In this document: positions 14,901 to 25,658 of the stretch, one piece after another
Layout: each line of letters opens with the position of its first letter
Numbering within the stretch: position 1 is the stretch's first letter
Notes under the pieces: model-generated
Database searches by the model: none
Seen by the model: only the letters and a program-made list of their open reading frames with translations
Told to the model about the DNA's origin: nothing
Translations under genes and position numbers: made by a program
Source: Stratiolaelaps scimitus
Lineage: Eukaryota; Arthropoda; Arachnida; Mesostigmata; Laelapidae
Direction: 5' to 3'
NCBI GenBank assembly: GCA_019614645.1
Contig: JABWDB010000002.1
Span: forward strand, 10,577,501 to 10,641,500
Length of the DNA: 64,000 bases

Positions 14901-17111
14901 TATGTATAACGGATAGGATACAAGGTGTATTATTTTATGTAGACATTATACTAGCAAGTCGATTACTGAATCGTCTTGCTAGTAGTCTGTACTGTCTACA
15001 GCGCGCGTGTAGTTCGTATGTTTGGCGGTCCTTCGATTAAATGTTTCGTTTTTAATTAGCCATGTGCCTCTTCCACATAGCCCGTAATGAGCGGATAGGT
15101 GCTATTTGCTTCTAGTTACATCGACGTTCCACAGAACGTAACGAAATGTTGGAACAATAATTTGTTAAAGTGGTGCTGATGCTATTTCGATGATTGGTGA
15201 GTACTATTTTTATAAATAGTAAATTGAATAGAATAACGCCGTAACTCCTCAGACAAATGGGGGGGGGGGTGGCTGGGATACTAATATAAATGCAGCCAAT
15301 GTGCTGGTGGACGATGCCCCATTGCTTGAAAAAGGTGTTAGTCGCGGTCAATTAGAAAAGTTTCTATTGTTCAATGGTTCAATTCAGATGAACCCGCCCA
15401 ATGTTATCAGTTAAGCTGTGACAACTACTTCCTGGCAGTGCTGTCTATAATAGTACAACGGCGATTGAACTGTCCCCCGTAATACACTAAAATGTGTTTA
15501 CATTGACTTACGCGTTGCGTAGGGTTGAAAATGGCGCGGATTGAGCTGCAACGGGATATATGCAACTGAGCAGTAGTTCTACTTTCGAACTTTCGTTAGG
15601 CGAGGCCAATGAGAACCACTAAAACCATCCGCGAAACGTTATATATATATATATATATATATATAATGTGTTTGTGTGTGTGTGTGTATGCGGGTTGGTA
15701 ATGTGCTGGGGACTTTCGAAGCCTGTTCTATTAAATAGTGTACATTTGTATTGTGCGTGCCGGATATGTTCCTGCTGGCCCTTCAGAGTTGATCACTGGG
15801 CCTCTGTACGAATAGTTGCGGAAATTAGTCGCTTCCTTGAAAAGGACCACCGCGCCTTCGATATTTGGCTAGTTGTATTTGTCGGTCTTACGCTTTGAAC
15901 ATGCGAAACAGAGGTTTTCGTCGTTCATTCTAATTTGTCGAAACCCTCCATCTTTAGAACATGTGTCAACAGGTGTATGTCAATAAATGATCATGGGTAA
16001 CATTAATTTTTCAAGCCGGTCCGTTGTTTAACACACAATTAGTAAAACCGTAGGCATAATTATATTTCTCCCAGTGAGAGAAAAACAGATACACAGACCG
16101 CGACAAAAAAACCATGTCCAGAGTTGTGCCTATTGCTGACAATGTTTGTCTTCTTTGACAATCCCAGGATAGTGATACACTTTCAATCTCGCATCATACG
16201 CTGGAAAATAATGCAAACCGTGTATTGGCATGCTTGTGCCAATGTCCCACAAAAAACACACACTGTATGTATGGCAGTTGTCCATATTCCAAATTCATTT
16301 CATCGAGACGCCGAATCGCGACACCGTATTCCGGTCCGGCACGAGTCACCTATTAATAATAGAACTCTTCACCAAGCTTGGCAGGCGCAGGTCATCCTTT
16401 GTACGAGTCGACACGAGCAACTAGTGGCCCATCGACATGGAGCCTCTCCACATCGCGCACGACTCGCGGCGACTGTTACGTCAGGCTCAAATTCAGGAGC
16501 AGCAATTGTCGGCGGCTGCTCGATTTGTTCGTTGATTGATTGACTGATCCTTACCGTTTCATTGTTGTCACTTTATGACGTTGCAGAACCGAGACGGGAG
16601 ATTGGGTCTGGTCGGATGGAGAGGAAGGCAGCAGCGGGGAGGAACTGGAAGCGGGCGCGGGTGCGGGCAGCGGCCGGACTGGTGCGTCCGCCCGTGGTGG
16701 CGGTGGTGGAGGCGTCGGTGGTGGCGTCTCCGCCGAGGAGTTGGCTGCCCGACAGGAGGCCATCTCACGGGCGAATCAGAGTACGTCGTCATCTGATTCG
16801 GGCACGACGGGTCCGCCTTCGCTCGGCATAGAGATGATAGCAGGACCCGCGCAACCACAGCAGCCCAACAGCCAATTGCCAGGAAGTCAACAGGTCGTGC
16901 CAACAACGATGATGACGACGACAACGACGACGACAGCTGGAGCCACCAACGGATCCGTACGTATCATGTGTGAGAGAAAGAGAGAGATAGAGTACGCCCG
17001 GCGCTGTGTGCGGTGATGTGCTGGTGGGCAATGATATTCATAGGTAGAGTGATCCTTTACCCTATTGCTTTTGTGGCTTCGTTTCTTTGTGTTTCATCAA
17101 TATGCACTCAA

Positions 17112-17144
<33 letters not shown>

Positions 17145-18686
17145 TTCACACTCATAGAATATTATCAGTACTTCGAGTGTCCGAAGCAGCCGAATGTGCG
17201 GGTTCCCATATGAATAAATTTCGGGTGTATACTCATGATGGCCACTCTCAGTGCGATACGTGTTATAATTGTTTCTGTGTGAGCTGTATATTCTTTGAGA
17301 GGTTACCAACCAAAAGGAGCGAGCTTTTCAGCTTGACGACGTGTCACGACAAGCACTACGATATCATACAAATATTGTATCATTATATATATTATTCATT
17401 TTACTACAATTCATTTTTGGCACCGTACGATATTGATTCAGACGTCGTGATACCTTCTACGCTTTCCTCAACTAGAGCTATTTCAACGTCCGCCATTGCA
17501 ATCACTGCTCATTAATTATCTCGGTTCGCTTATTGTCGTTGTTATCCCTATCAACATTATGCAGGGTCTCGCAGGCTCGGGACCTGCGGCGTTAACAGGC
17601 GCGGACCCGAACCTCCCCTCGGCCGCCTTGGCCCAAGCGGGCACGGCTTCCTCTTCGATCGCCCATCTTCCCGTGGTCGAGCTCGCGCTCAGAGTACGAA
17701 ACGGCAAAAAGGAACTCAACGACATCAAATTTGAGTTCACGCGGGATAAGGTTTGTGAAGCTAATCTATCTCATAGCCAATCGCTCACGGAGATGAAGTA
17801 CGTGAATGCGCGGCGCACATTGCTTCTTGTTTAAATCAGGGAACGTCAGCGAGAACTATAGAGAATTTCATTTCAATGTCAGTCGGATGTTGTGCACGAG
17901 TGTAAACTTCATTCGAATATGTGCTTTTTTTTGTTTTCTAAATGGTGTCACTACGTAACGCAAGCGGCTATGGTTCTTCTAGCTTTACGACCACGACTAG
18001 GTTTTGGTTCTTGAATGTTCTTTTGCAATCAAATTACCTATATTGTGGAAAACCGTGTACATTTAGACATGCTAATCAACCATCGATCTCGTGGGCGCAA
18101 GAAGCGGTGATTGCGAACGTCCCCTTTAGAATAAATGTATTTGCGTGGGTCTAATGTGTGTTCGCTACCGTTATTGTGGCTTCCATTTCTTCATCTATTG
18201 CTTACAGGATACCTCTGAAGGTATCGCCGCTGAATTAGTGGGTGCGGGACTCGTGGACGGAAGGGATAAGGTTATCGTGGCCGCCAACCTCCAGAAGCTC
18301 ATAGATGGAACCGCCAACGTCAGGTCGCTCATCTTTCCGCTGGTGAGTGAGTGGTAGCCGACAACAGCCCACAAATTGCACGAACCTATGCAAATATGTG
18401 TCTGCAGAAGTATATAAATACATATATATATATATATAATGTGTATGTCGTATGTGTGGGAGAACTGGGGGAGTCTGACAGGTTATTGAAAGGATCACTA
18501 TGGATTTTCCCGAAGAGAGCAAGCTTGTGAGAGAGCACATTAGTGTAAAATTAGCATATGTCATGTTGTGACGCCATTAGTTAAACGTGTTTGTCGTTAA
18601 CATTGCAGACAACGGACCCGGAGTCGATGCCTGTGCCCGACCAGCGAACTCTAATGGGCTTCGCGCAGCTCTCAATCGTGGACTGA
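1..18686 (+). CDS. fray: Frayed / OSR1-SPAK (STE20-family, WNK-activated) serine/threonine kinase; 11 visible exons, 5' end outside window
   Basis: Join of 1-661, 9871-9983, 10259-10390, 10777-10951, 11382-11531, 12024-12157, 12468-12691, 16587-16956, 17565-17750, 18208-18342 and 18609-18686: 2358 bases, one frame, 785 residues visible. The family is phosphorylated by WNK kinases, docks RFxV/I motifs and phosphorylates cation-chloride cotransporters (NKCC/KCC) at the cytoplasmic face. Numbering from the first visible codon: low-complexity Gln/Ala/Ser/Gly N-terminus 1-205; kinase domain about 211-500, with Gly-rich loop IGVGATA, ATP lysine K243 in CAIK, HRD 341-343, DFG 361-363 and the WNK T-loop threonine T382 in [11 protein letters not shown]1 region with the second WNK-site serine S539 in [10 protein letters not shown]; Ser/Thr/Gly-rich linker; C-terminal CCT docking domain about 692-785. 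All catalytic residues are present. The true start is unknown: the frame is open from base 1, and the first in-frame ATG is at 589. Orthology to OXSR1 versus STK39 is not separable, as insects have one gene. Confidence 0.96.
662..9870 (+). other. fray intron 1 (9.2 kb), no supported gene inside
   Basis: Bounded by GTGAGT and a pyrimidine-rich CAG, it interrupts the Gly-rich loop. I see only short chance ORFs on both strands. Notable content: (GA)n near 1786-1802, a (TA)n tract near 4995-5022, a roughly 50-base (TA)n at 7379-7429, and AT-rich sequence from 7500 to 9700. Regulatory elements are likely in a first long intron, but none is recognisable by eye. Confidence 0.8.
7379..7429. repeat. 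(AT)n microsatellite, about 51 bases, fray intron 1
   Basis: Uninterrupted alternating AT; likely polymorphic. It generates the spurious Ile-Tyr repeat frames on both strands. Confidence 0.95.
9871..9983 (+). CDS. fray: fray exon 2: Gly-rich loop and ATP-binding lysine
   Basis: Acceptor follows TCTCGAACAG. The exon completes the Gly codon begun in exon 1 and encodes [14 protein letters not shown]...[19 protein letters not shown], with the catalytic lysine in CAIK. It ends at CTC|GTAGGT in phase 0. The segment is nearly invariant across OSR1/SPAK/Frayed proteins. Confidence 0.96.
10259..10390 (+). CDS. fray: fray exon 3: kinase N-lobe, hinge
   Basis: Acceptor TTTCATCAG; encodes [20 protein letters not shown] through the hinge [19 protein letters not shown], ending at AAG|GTAAGT in phase 0 (44 codons). 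The flanking introns (9984-10258 and 10391-10776) hold nothing else I can identify. Confidence 0.96.
10777..10951 (+). CDS. fray: fray exon 4: catalytic loop
   Basis: Acceptor TTGTTGCAG; encodes the family-specific insert [20 protein letters not shown] and then the catalytic loop [18 protein letters not shown]. The donor G|GTGAGT splits the aspartate codon of DFG (phase 1). Confidence 0.96.
11382..11531 (+). CDS. fray: fray exon 5: activation loop with WNK target threonine
   Basis: Acceptor TTGTTTACAG; completes DFG and encodes [15 protein letters not shown], the T-loop [17 protein letters not shown] and ADIWSFG. The threonine of HTFVGT aligns with human OSR1 T185 / SPAK T233, the activating WNK site (family knowledge). 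Ends in phase 1 at G|GTGAGT. Confidence 0.97.
12024..12157 (+). CDS. fray: fray exon 6: kinase C-lobe
   Basis: Acceptor ATCTATTACAG; encodes [20 protein letters not shown] then [17 protein letters not shown], ending at AAG|GTGCGT in phase 0. The upstream intron (11532-12023) carries a short (AT)n near 11896-11922. Confidence 0.95.
12468..12691 (+). CDS. fray: fray exon 7: end of kinase domain
   Basis: Acceptor GTCCTTTCAG; encodes [33 protein letters not shown] and the post-kinase basic segment ending GASGRLH. Ends in phase 2 at AG|GTAACT; the arginine codon is completed by exon 8. Confidence 0.95.
12692..16586 (+). other. fray intron 7 (3.9 kb) with one short retroposed insert
   Basis: No supported gene. 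It contains a short retroposon copy at 13254-13330 (see that entry), a (GA)n at 14202-14223, an 11-base G run at 15259-15269, and a (TA)n followed by (GT)n at about 15639-15690. A minus-strand ORF at 13588-14019 and a plus-strand ORF at 13992-14198 are within chance expectation. Confidence 0.75.
13254..13330 (+). mobile_element. Short retroposed insert (family A) with 15-base target-site duplication
   Basis: The direct repeat TAGCTGGCATGGTAC occurs at 13254-13268 and 13316-13330, flanking a 47-base insert. The insert shares with the copy at 60776-60838 a core running from CGTGGACGTTAAATG through GGCTGAGAGTCAGCC and GAAAA. The GGCTGA-GAG-TCAGCC part is a perfect hairpin. This looks like a 5'-truncated non-LTR/SINE 3' end. 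Confidence 0.6.
16587..16956 (+). CDS. fray: fray exon 8: PF1 S-motif and Ser/Thr/Gly-rich linker
   Basis: Acceptor GACGTTGCAG; the first base completes Arg, then [20 protein letters not shown] matches the PF1 region of OSR1/SPAK, including the serine of the W-x-W-S motif that WNKs phosphorylate in vertebrates. The rest is a lineage-variable linker with Gly-rich, Gln/Pro-rich and Thr-run segments. Ends in phase 0 at TCC|GTACGT. Confidence 0.92.
17565..17750 (+). CDS. fray: fray exon 9: start of CCT (PF2) docking domain
   Basis: Acceptor ACATTATGCAG; an Ala/Gly/Pro-rich lead is followed by [20 protein letters not shown], the hallmark start of the OSR1/SPAK C-terminal docking domain. Donor AAG|GTTTGT, phase 0. 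The preceding intron (16957-17564) holds a (TA)n tract at about 17117-17142. Confidence 0.95.
18208..18342 (+). CDS. fray: fray exon 10: CCT docking domain core
   Basis: Acceptor ATTGCTTACAG; encodes [20 protein letters not shown] then [14 protein letters not shown]...LIFPL, the core of the RFxV/I-binding domain. The donor region is GTGAGTGAGTGG, two overlapping donor-like motifs; the first is used if the frame is to match the family. Confidence 0.95.
18609..18686 (+). CDS. fray: fray exon 11: C-terminus and stop
   Basis: Acceptor AACATTGCAG; encodes [20 protein letters not shown] then LSIVD and TGA. The ending matches the LxGFAQLS C-terminus of the family, confirming the gene is complete at its 3' end. 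Confidence 0.96.
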   Translation, partial: TTDPESMPVPDQRTLMGFAQLSIVD

Positions 18687-19754
18687 AGCGGCTTCGGCCT
18701 CTGATCTCTTCGGACTACATTTTGCATAGTCGATCACAAAGGGGTCAGAGTGTCGAGGAGCGACAGGGGTCCCACGAGTGAAGTTGTTTACGTTCTTCGT
18801 ACCGAAGAAGAACAAGCGCATGTCTGATGATGATGATGATCAGTCTCCAGCAACCGTTCGAAGATATCGGCCAATCAAATCAATGATGTAACGAACTCAT
18901 TGACGGTTCGTTAGCAGCGGTCGGTCCGTCAAGCCAGCACGGTTCGTTCGGACACGTCCGCTCTCCGTCACCAAGCCTGGTGACTGGTTGAACCGGAGAT
19001 TCTCCGGCACTACAAATTCTCGTCCTGCAGCGAGCTTCAGCAGCTTCCTGCAACATGAGCCAGCGGGGATGAATCCCTGCTGGGACAGATGCAATGCAGA
19101 CGAATATGGAGTGATTATCTTCGGGCTGCTACCCGGCTGTGCTGCAGCTCAACTGTACCTTAGTGGGCGACACAACGCATCCGGGTGACAAAGCAGCAGC
19201 CCCGAAGCGCTCGCCAGTCCTTCGCCAGCTTTGTTGCTCGTTCAACCTTTATCACCTCGAGTCCGCCATGTACAGTCATCCGAGCAACGTGTGATGAAAT
19301 CGAAACTACGATGCAAAACCATACTGACGTGAACGAAGAAGCAATGATAAAATGAAAAATCAATTGACCGCCACCTCTCCTTCTAATACGATATATGATT
19401 ATTCGAGTGAAATATGCTCTCTGCCAAACACCAGCAGCCACAGGATAAGCAGCGAATAGAATGACATCAACTGATTTGTATATGCAAATATGATGAACTT
19501 GTGAACGGGGGGCGATCTCTGGCGACACGGGGTCGCCCCTCGTCGTCGTCCGCCTAATTGAAGAAGGTGACACCAAGACACACCGATGTGTTGTATGTTT
19601 TTCACGAAAGACAAAAACTAACAAGCAAAGATGTCGTCCTTTGAACGAGTACTCAGAAAGCGAACTAGGAACACAGGTCTGTAGGCGTCCGATAGGTAGA
19701 ACCCGTTGCACACGCATGCACCCGCAAGCGTTGAATGTCGCTTGGTGTATGTGT

Positions 19755-19759
<5 letters not shown>

Positions 19760-19802
<43 letters not shown>
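19760..19802. repeat. (GA)n microsatellite in fray 3' region
   Basis: About 43 bases of GA with a few interruptions; possibly transcribed in the 3' UTR. Confidence 0.9.
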
Positions 19803-20966
19803 AGTTCAGTAGAGTGACTGAACCGATGGTTTGCCCTGATTCGCTTCCGACACAAGTGTTCTGCCATGCCCCCAGACGAGGTGGAGGAACGAGCGAGGAG
19901 TAATGAGGAGCGATGGCGAACCCCCTTGCTCATGCACAGACGCCTTTTATGCAAGAGCAATAGAGGCAGGGGAATTGTACTGAATAACGACGATAAACTA
20001 TGTTCATAATAATAATGCTAAGGTATATATATATATATATAGACTAATCTTAATATAGATAATGATGATAATAATACATACATGCTAATTTGATCAGTGG
20101 AGCTGAAACTGTTCGAAACGACAACACCGAGAAAGACGAGAGAATAATGAAGAGAATCTGAACGCACGTGAAAGTGGGACAGATCGAGGACCGACGTCAG
20201 AACACATTCGAATTAGGACTCCCGGGAACAGAGAGAGAGAGAGAGAGAGGAGGATGAAGAATATCGAAGTCGCATTGAGAGTTCACCTTGTGAACGGTGA
20301 CCGGGCACAATAGACAGATGATGATCGATCAGTCTCGGCTTTGTCATGGAAGAGATATAAAAAAAAATGCTATAAACATTCTATATTTTCAAGCTCAAAA
20401 CCAATACATAGTCGACATTTCTCTATTCTCTCCTTCTGTCTGGTTCTCAAGGTGTGCACACATACACCCAAGAGCAAGTGTAGTTGTCATAAGCGTGACG
20501 ACTTGTCAACTTCATCTTGGTCCCTATGACGACATGAAAAGTTCACCTCACATATGAACGGGCTAGCATGCCAAGCCAGCCTGCCTAATTGCGTAAATGC
20601 ATGTAAGTTCTGGCAAACCCGGGTGACAACTAACTGATGATTAATTTATATTATCACTATTATTATTATTATTATTAGTCTACGTCTACGGTGAACAGAA
20701 CTCTTTCATACAGACAAGCCCCTCTCACCCCACACAGATATACACAAGACTTAACAACTGCTACTATATCAACATCTGATAAGCATAACGGCTGCTGTTG
20801 CAACCATGATGTCTATGCTTACAGTGTATCTCTTCTCCGGAAAATTGATGCGTGTTTCTAAAATCGCTACCGACGTATGTGTGTGCTGACCCATCAAGTT
20901 GTCACGTGGTGAGTCGCACTCGTCCGGTGACTGGGTGTGATTTCTTTTTGATTATACGACGAGAAA

Positions 20967-20972
20967 AATAAA
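20967..20972 (+). terminator. Candidate poly(A) signal for fray
   Basis: First AATAAA I find on the plus strand after the stop codon, 2.3 kb downstream; others follow at 21116-21121 and 21892-21897. Which one is used cannot be told from sequence. Confidence 0.3.
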
Positions 20973-23900
20973 AATGAGAATGACAGAGAGAATGACGAAA
21001 CGGCACACCACAATACCATAAAATATGTTGATATAAATAAGTAATCATTGATAATAATAATTAGTAATAATTCAACAAGTCTTCCTTCCTTCCGAGAGCG
21101 AGAGAGAGACAGAGGAATAAATATGAGCCCAGAAAGAAAACGTCTGCCTCTCGACGCAACAGCTGGCGTCGCGACAGCTGGATGCGCTATACCCGGAGGT
21201 ACACCGAAACGGCCGAGGATGGTGAATTGAATACGACACGCATGTGCAGCCGATCATCATATTTACTATATAGAAATTCTATTTTCATGATCATCGTAAT
21301 ATATTACAATATCAGAGACTTACGCCAAAGTCTTCAATCAGCTTTGGTCCGAAACCCCAGCGCTTGGGAACTGAATCGTAGACTCGTATCGCTATGACAC
21401 AACGAGGGCGGCTTTTCTATTTACGCGCACATAAACGGAATCAATTAATCAGTCACTGATTGAGTGGGGAGCGTTATGGTTAATGGTGAATTCGTCTCCA
21501 CGGTTTCTTCATGGCGATTAATTAATGTCGTCTGTTCATTTCAGCCCACCGGCCGGGTTGACTTGGGTTACATTGCTAATATATGCTCGAAATTAACATG
21601 TCTAGTTTTTCTTCGTTTCCAAACCCGCATCAGATATTTTCTCTTGCGTCGAAGTCCGCCCCCCCCTTCGCGTTTGCACAGATTATGTAAACACATTTAT
21701 CGCACGCATTCAATGTTTGCGATCTACGCCGATAGTCTTCGAGACGATATCGAAGTGATACGCCGATTGGCGAGTGCGCTTTGGCGACTCCTTAATTTTG
21801 TATGTTTAATTTATTGATAAATATGCAGTGACTATTCCATATGCACGTACAAACATGTATTTGAATGTATGCCAAATACAATTGTCGCTTTAATAAACAG
21901 CCACAGCAAACGAGACATGCGCAAATAGAAGCGAGTTTATGGAGACGAAGCTCGGAACGAAGAATGATGGTTTCAAATGGCTGACTCTTCAAACAGCAGC
22001 AAGCCTGACAATAACTGTACAGTTACTATATACGAAATAATAATAATAATAATAATCGCTCTCTCTCTCAATACACATATATAAATATATATATATATAT
22101 ATTATCAGGACTCTGATAAAAGGCAAGAAGACACGTTTCAAGTATCGCTACGCCGACTGCTAAAACATGAGCAAGTAACATAGAGAGACTTAACAGTGAC
22201 GGCGTGTTGTTCGTTTTGGTGCAATGGCTTTCACTTTCCAATATTCAGTACCAGAAAGTTTACGCATAACTTAAACGTAATTAGACTACTTCTCAATTTT
22301 GTCGAGAAGAATAAATTTGAATGTGGAAATAGAAAAAAACATTTGGAGCCTTTAAATCACTTATATAAGCTCCCTTTTGTAGTAACTATAATATCTAGCT
22401 TTTCGTTTACCGAGAATAACCTTGCCTTGTTGATTCTTTAGTTTATTTTTTAATGTTCATTGCTAATATCATTTTTATCAAGTTCCTAGCAATAACTTAG
22501 TAATAAATAGCAAAGGTCTTAATTTACAATATATGAAAAATGGAATCACCGTTCCTGTCACAAGCATTTAGGTGCTTCTAAGTGTCATTTTTTTGGTTAT
22601 CTCCACACTGTTTACCATAGTGAGCTATTGTAAAATCGACGAGGATATACATATATATATATAAATATAACATCACAGGAAGTTTGCCACGACCTACCCG
22701 CATGCGATGCTGGTACATGAATATATATATATATATCATTATTGGCGTAATTATCATTTTATACTGCCGAGGTAGAGAGAGAGGAGAGAGAGAGAGATAA
22801 TGACTAATGGCTTTATCAAGAGTGAGGTCAAACTGACGCTGATATATATATACGATTCTCGGAGTGATCAATGTCACGTAAATAACTACAACAACAATAA
22901 TAATAATAATACAGATTTTCTACAATAATTGTTGTCCTTCATTTTATGTATTCACTGGTTTTATTGTATGGGAAAAATATTCGTTTCCTGACAATAACCT
23001 TTTGATGCCTTAATCAAAATCTCGCACAAAGTTACCCTTCTCGTCAACGATCGGCTGCTTTGCGAGATCGTGCTGGCGAGTCTCGCACCAGGAAAATACA
23101 CCAGGGATTTGTCTATGATTCGAACCAAGCACTATTTAAAATCGTCTCTTCTATCCAATCTACTGTTATACACCACAATGGTTTAATTAGTCCAGCCCGT
23201 ATCAGTCATCTTAGTTATTCCTCCACTCCTTTGCAGGCCCATGTGAAGTATCTTTATTAGTCAACCGTTGACGGCGTCGATGGTAGTAGCATTTTCGAAA
23301 GAAAATGCTGAACAGCTCGTTGATATTGACTCTCAATTTTTCTCTACTCGCGAGGCAACTTGCCGACGTCCAAGATCGAAGACATAAATGGACCCCCCTA
23401 AGCTTCTAGAACGATTTGCCGCTGACGATCGTTGAGTGCTTACTATGAGACAGCTTCCTAGGAGATGAACAAACTCAACCGATAGAGAGATGCCTCCACG
23501 AGACGGGCAACACCAGCTAAAGCCGATTCTGGCTTCTCACTGTCAAGCACGGCACGATATATGAGACGAAAAAATATATGAACATCTTAAGGGTAGCTAC
23601 TTCTGGCAAAACGAAACAGTACGACCACAACAAGAAATCAACAACTATACAGTGAAACAGCGAAGGCCAACCATCTAATTCTATATGAATATGGTGTTCA
23701 GTTTGCTTAAGACAATGACGATGTGTGAGTGATATACGGGCGCCATTCAGTGATGCAGCCAGAGGCATTAAGAATCTGTGGACATCACGAGTCACACGAA
23801 GAATGAATGCAGATAATGAGACGAAAGGTTGGCTACCCTGCTGCGACAAATGTGACTAACTGATTGTCGGAGCCCTCGCTTAATCCCCCCCCTCCCGCGA

Positions 23901-25088
23901 CGTGGTTATATTCTGAAAGCACGGTTTACGAAAGTCTTCTTGTAGCAATAACCAATGTATACGATCGACATAAGCGAATTGTATTACACGCGAGCACGTA
24001 TGACACGCATAAAATACGCTAAATAATACATTGCTTTAATGCAAAGCATATATATATATTATATATATATTCTATATAAATCGAGAAGAAACTTGGGGGA
24101 TCGAGCAAAGTAGAGTTTAGAAGCTTTGTTGGCGACCCACGAAACGAGAGAGAGAGAGAGAGAGAGAGCTCTGTGGTAAATGGGGTGAGCCGAAGATCAT
24201 TTGCCGGTGTGAATTCGGTGTTATTCGGCTTTAAAACATGGTCCGCCAGACTGTCTCATTAGAGCGACTCGGGTGGACAACGCAGGAAAACAGAATGAAA
24301 GGTGAGGAAAGTGGAGTAATCGAATCCATTTGTTGTTGATTATGATAATAATAATAATAATAATAATTAAAAGATAGTACATATTGTGAATGGTGGAAAC
24401 GATAACTGAGCTAAACTGCGAACATGGAAATCAAAATGAATGAAACATCTGAATCGACGCAAATTGGGAAACACGTCGGATAATACTTGTCTATTGGAAA
24501 TTATATAATAATGATAATAATAATACGGTAATAAAAAACGTGTTGTTAAATTTGTTACCTCAGCGTGTCCTAACTACAATGACCGATTTATTTACAGTGT
24601 AATGAAGTATTGTCTTCATTACAGTCTCCGTAAGGCTTGAAGGCATGCCTAAGGGGTGTGGTGATATAGGCTGCAAGTAACGCTAAGAATTTGCCTCTGT
24701 GTAAAATTGCAGGTTATTTTTTAAGGTTAGTGACCCTTAAAACAGCTGTTTTGCTACTGTACAATATAAGGTTGAACCATATAAACCGTTGTGGTATCGG
24801 GTTTTTGTCGTAAGATACAAGGCGATATGCTGAAAATCGTAGCACTTTTGAACTAATCATTTTGTACCATTTTCTATTGAGTAAGTTCATATTTGTGCAG
24901 TGTTTTAGACTGACGTGATACAGTTTAAATTCAACTCCTCCATTTCTTAGTCGATTCTCATGCACAATCTGGTCAACACCGATGCTTTTTCCACCCCGGC
25001 CCCTCGTGACAGCGGTCAAAGCTTCGTATTGTAATCCGTAATTGTAGTTAACCGTACGATTTGGGATTTTCGGCAAAAATGTAGATGA

Positions 25089-25094
25089 TTTAAT
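25089..25094 (-). terminator. Candidate poly(A) signal (ATTAAA) for MARS2
   Basis: Minus-strand ATTAAA about 220 bases past the MARS2 stop; no AATAAA on that strand lies closer. Confidence 0.35.
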
Positions 25095-25313
25095 AAGTAA
25101 TGTTTGTGGTAGCGAAATTCAAATTAACTCAGTCCTCTAGACACTCTCGGCATATAGAGATTGCGTATAATAAATAAGAATAATAGTAATAATAAATGTT
25201 CACATTCATAACTTGAACATGCGTCAGAACCTGCTAACCGATGCAACATTTCATTTCTGCTTATTCTAAAGCTCCGCCGAGATGTTCAATTGACCGATGA
25301 TTTTCACTCACTC

Positions 25314-25658
25314 TCACTTCAAACGCGTAAACAGTATTTGCTTTGTGCCTAACGGAACCTCGTTCTGTCTTCGGATCGATGCGTCCGTCCAATTCCTCGC
25401 CTCCACCTGAAGTGTGTCTAGCAACTGCTGGCTAATTGTAGGTACTACCGGCTGAAGTAAAATGCCCACAATGCGAAGAACATCCATCGCGGTGTGAAGA
25501 GTGACGTCCAACTCATTTCGAACGGACAACGAGCCATCAGTGGCTTTCGCAAGTTCCCATGGCTTGCTTTCTTGGACAAAGGCGTTAGTGTCGCGAAGAA
25601 CTTCCTGAATAAGGGCTATACCGAGGTAGAAGTTCCCCGCAAAGAAATGCGTTTCAAC
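25314..25658 (-). CDS. MARS2: MARS2 exon 9: anticodon-binding domain and stop
   Basis: Acceptor GCTAAACAG; encodes [34 protein letters not shown] and [14 protein letters not shown], typical of the MetRS C-terminal helical bundle, and ends at TAA. The ORF continues upstream through the acceptor, but that part has no family similarity. Confidence 0.93.
   Translation of the reverse strand, partial: VETHFFAGNFYLGIALIQEVLRDTNAFVQESKPWELAKATDGSLSVRNELDVTLHTAMDVLRIVGILLQPVVPTISQQLLDTLQVEARNWTDASIRRQNEVPLGTKQILFTRLK

Larger units (their letters stand above)
18687..25313. other. Tail-to-tail spacer: probable fray 3' UTR and AT-rich intergenic DNA
   Basis: No coding region supported. The first part is probably the fray 3' UTR. 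It is rich in simple repeats: (GA)n at 19760-19802, 20230-20250 and 24146-24170, several (TAA)n tracts, and short (TA)n tracts. The 266-codon minus-strand ORF at 19160-19960 runs through the (GA)n repeat and has no recognisable domain. Confidence 0.7.

Noticed and set aside
19160..19960. 266-codon minus-strand ORF in the fray 3' region
   Set aside because: It runs through the (GA)n repeat (giving Ser-Leu repeats) and shows no similarity that I recognise; probably chance in 3' UTR sequence.
23110..23190. Minus-strand GGTTCGAATCA B-box match as a tRNA
   Set aside because: No A box or stems on the upstream side.
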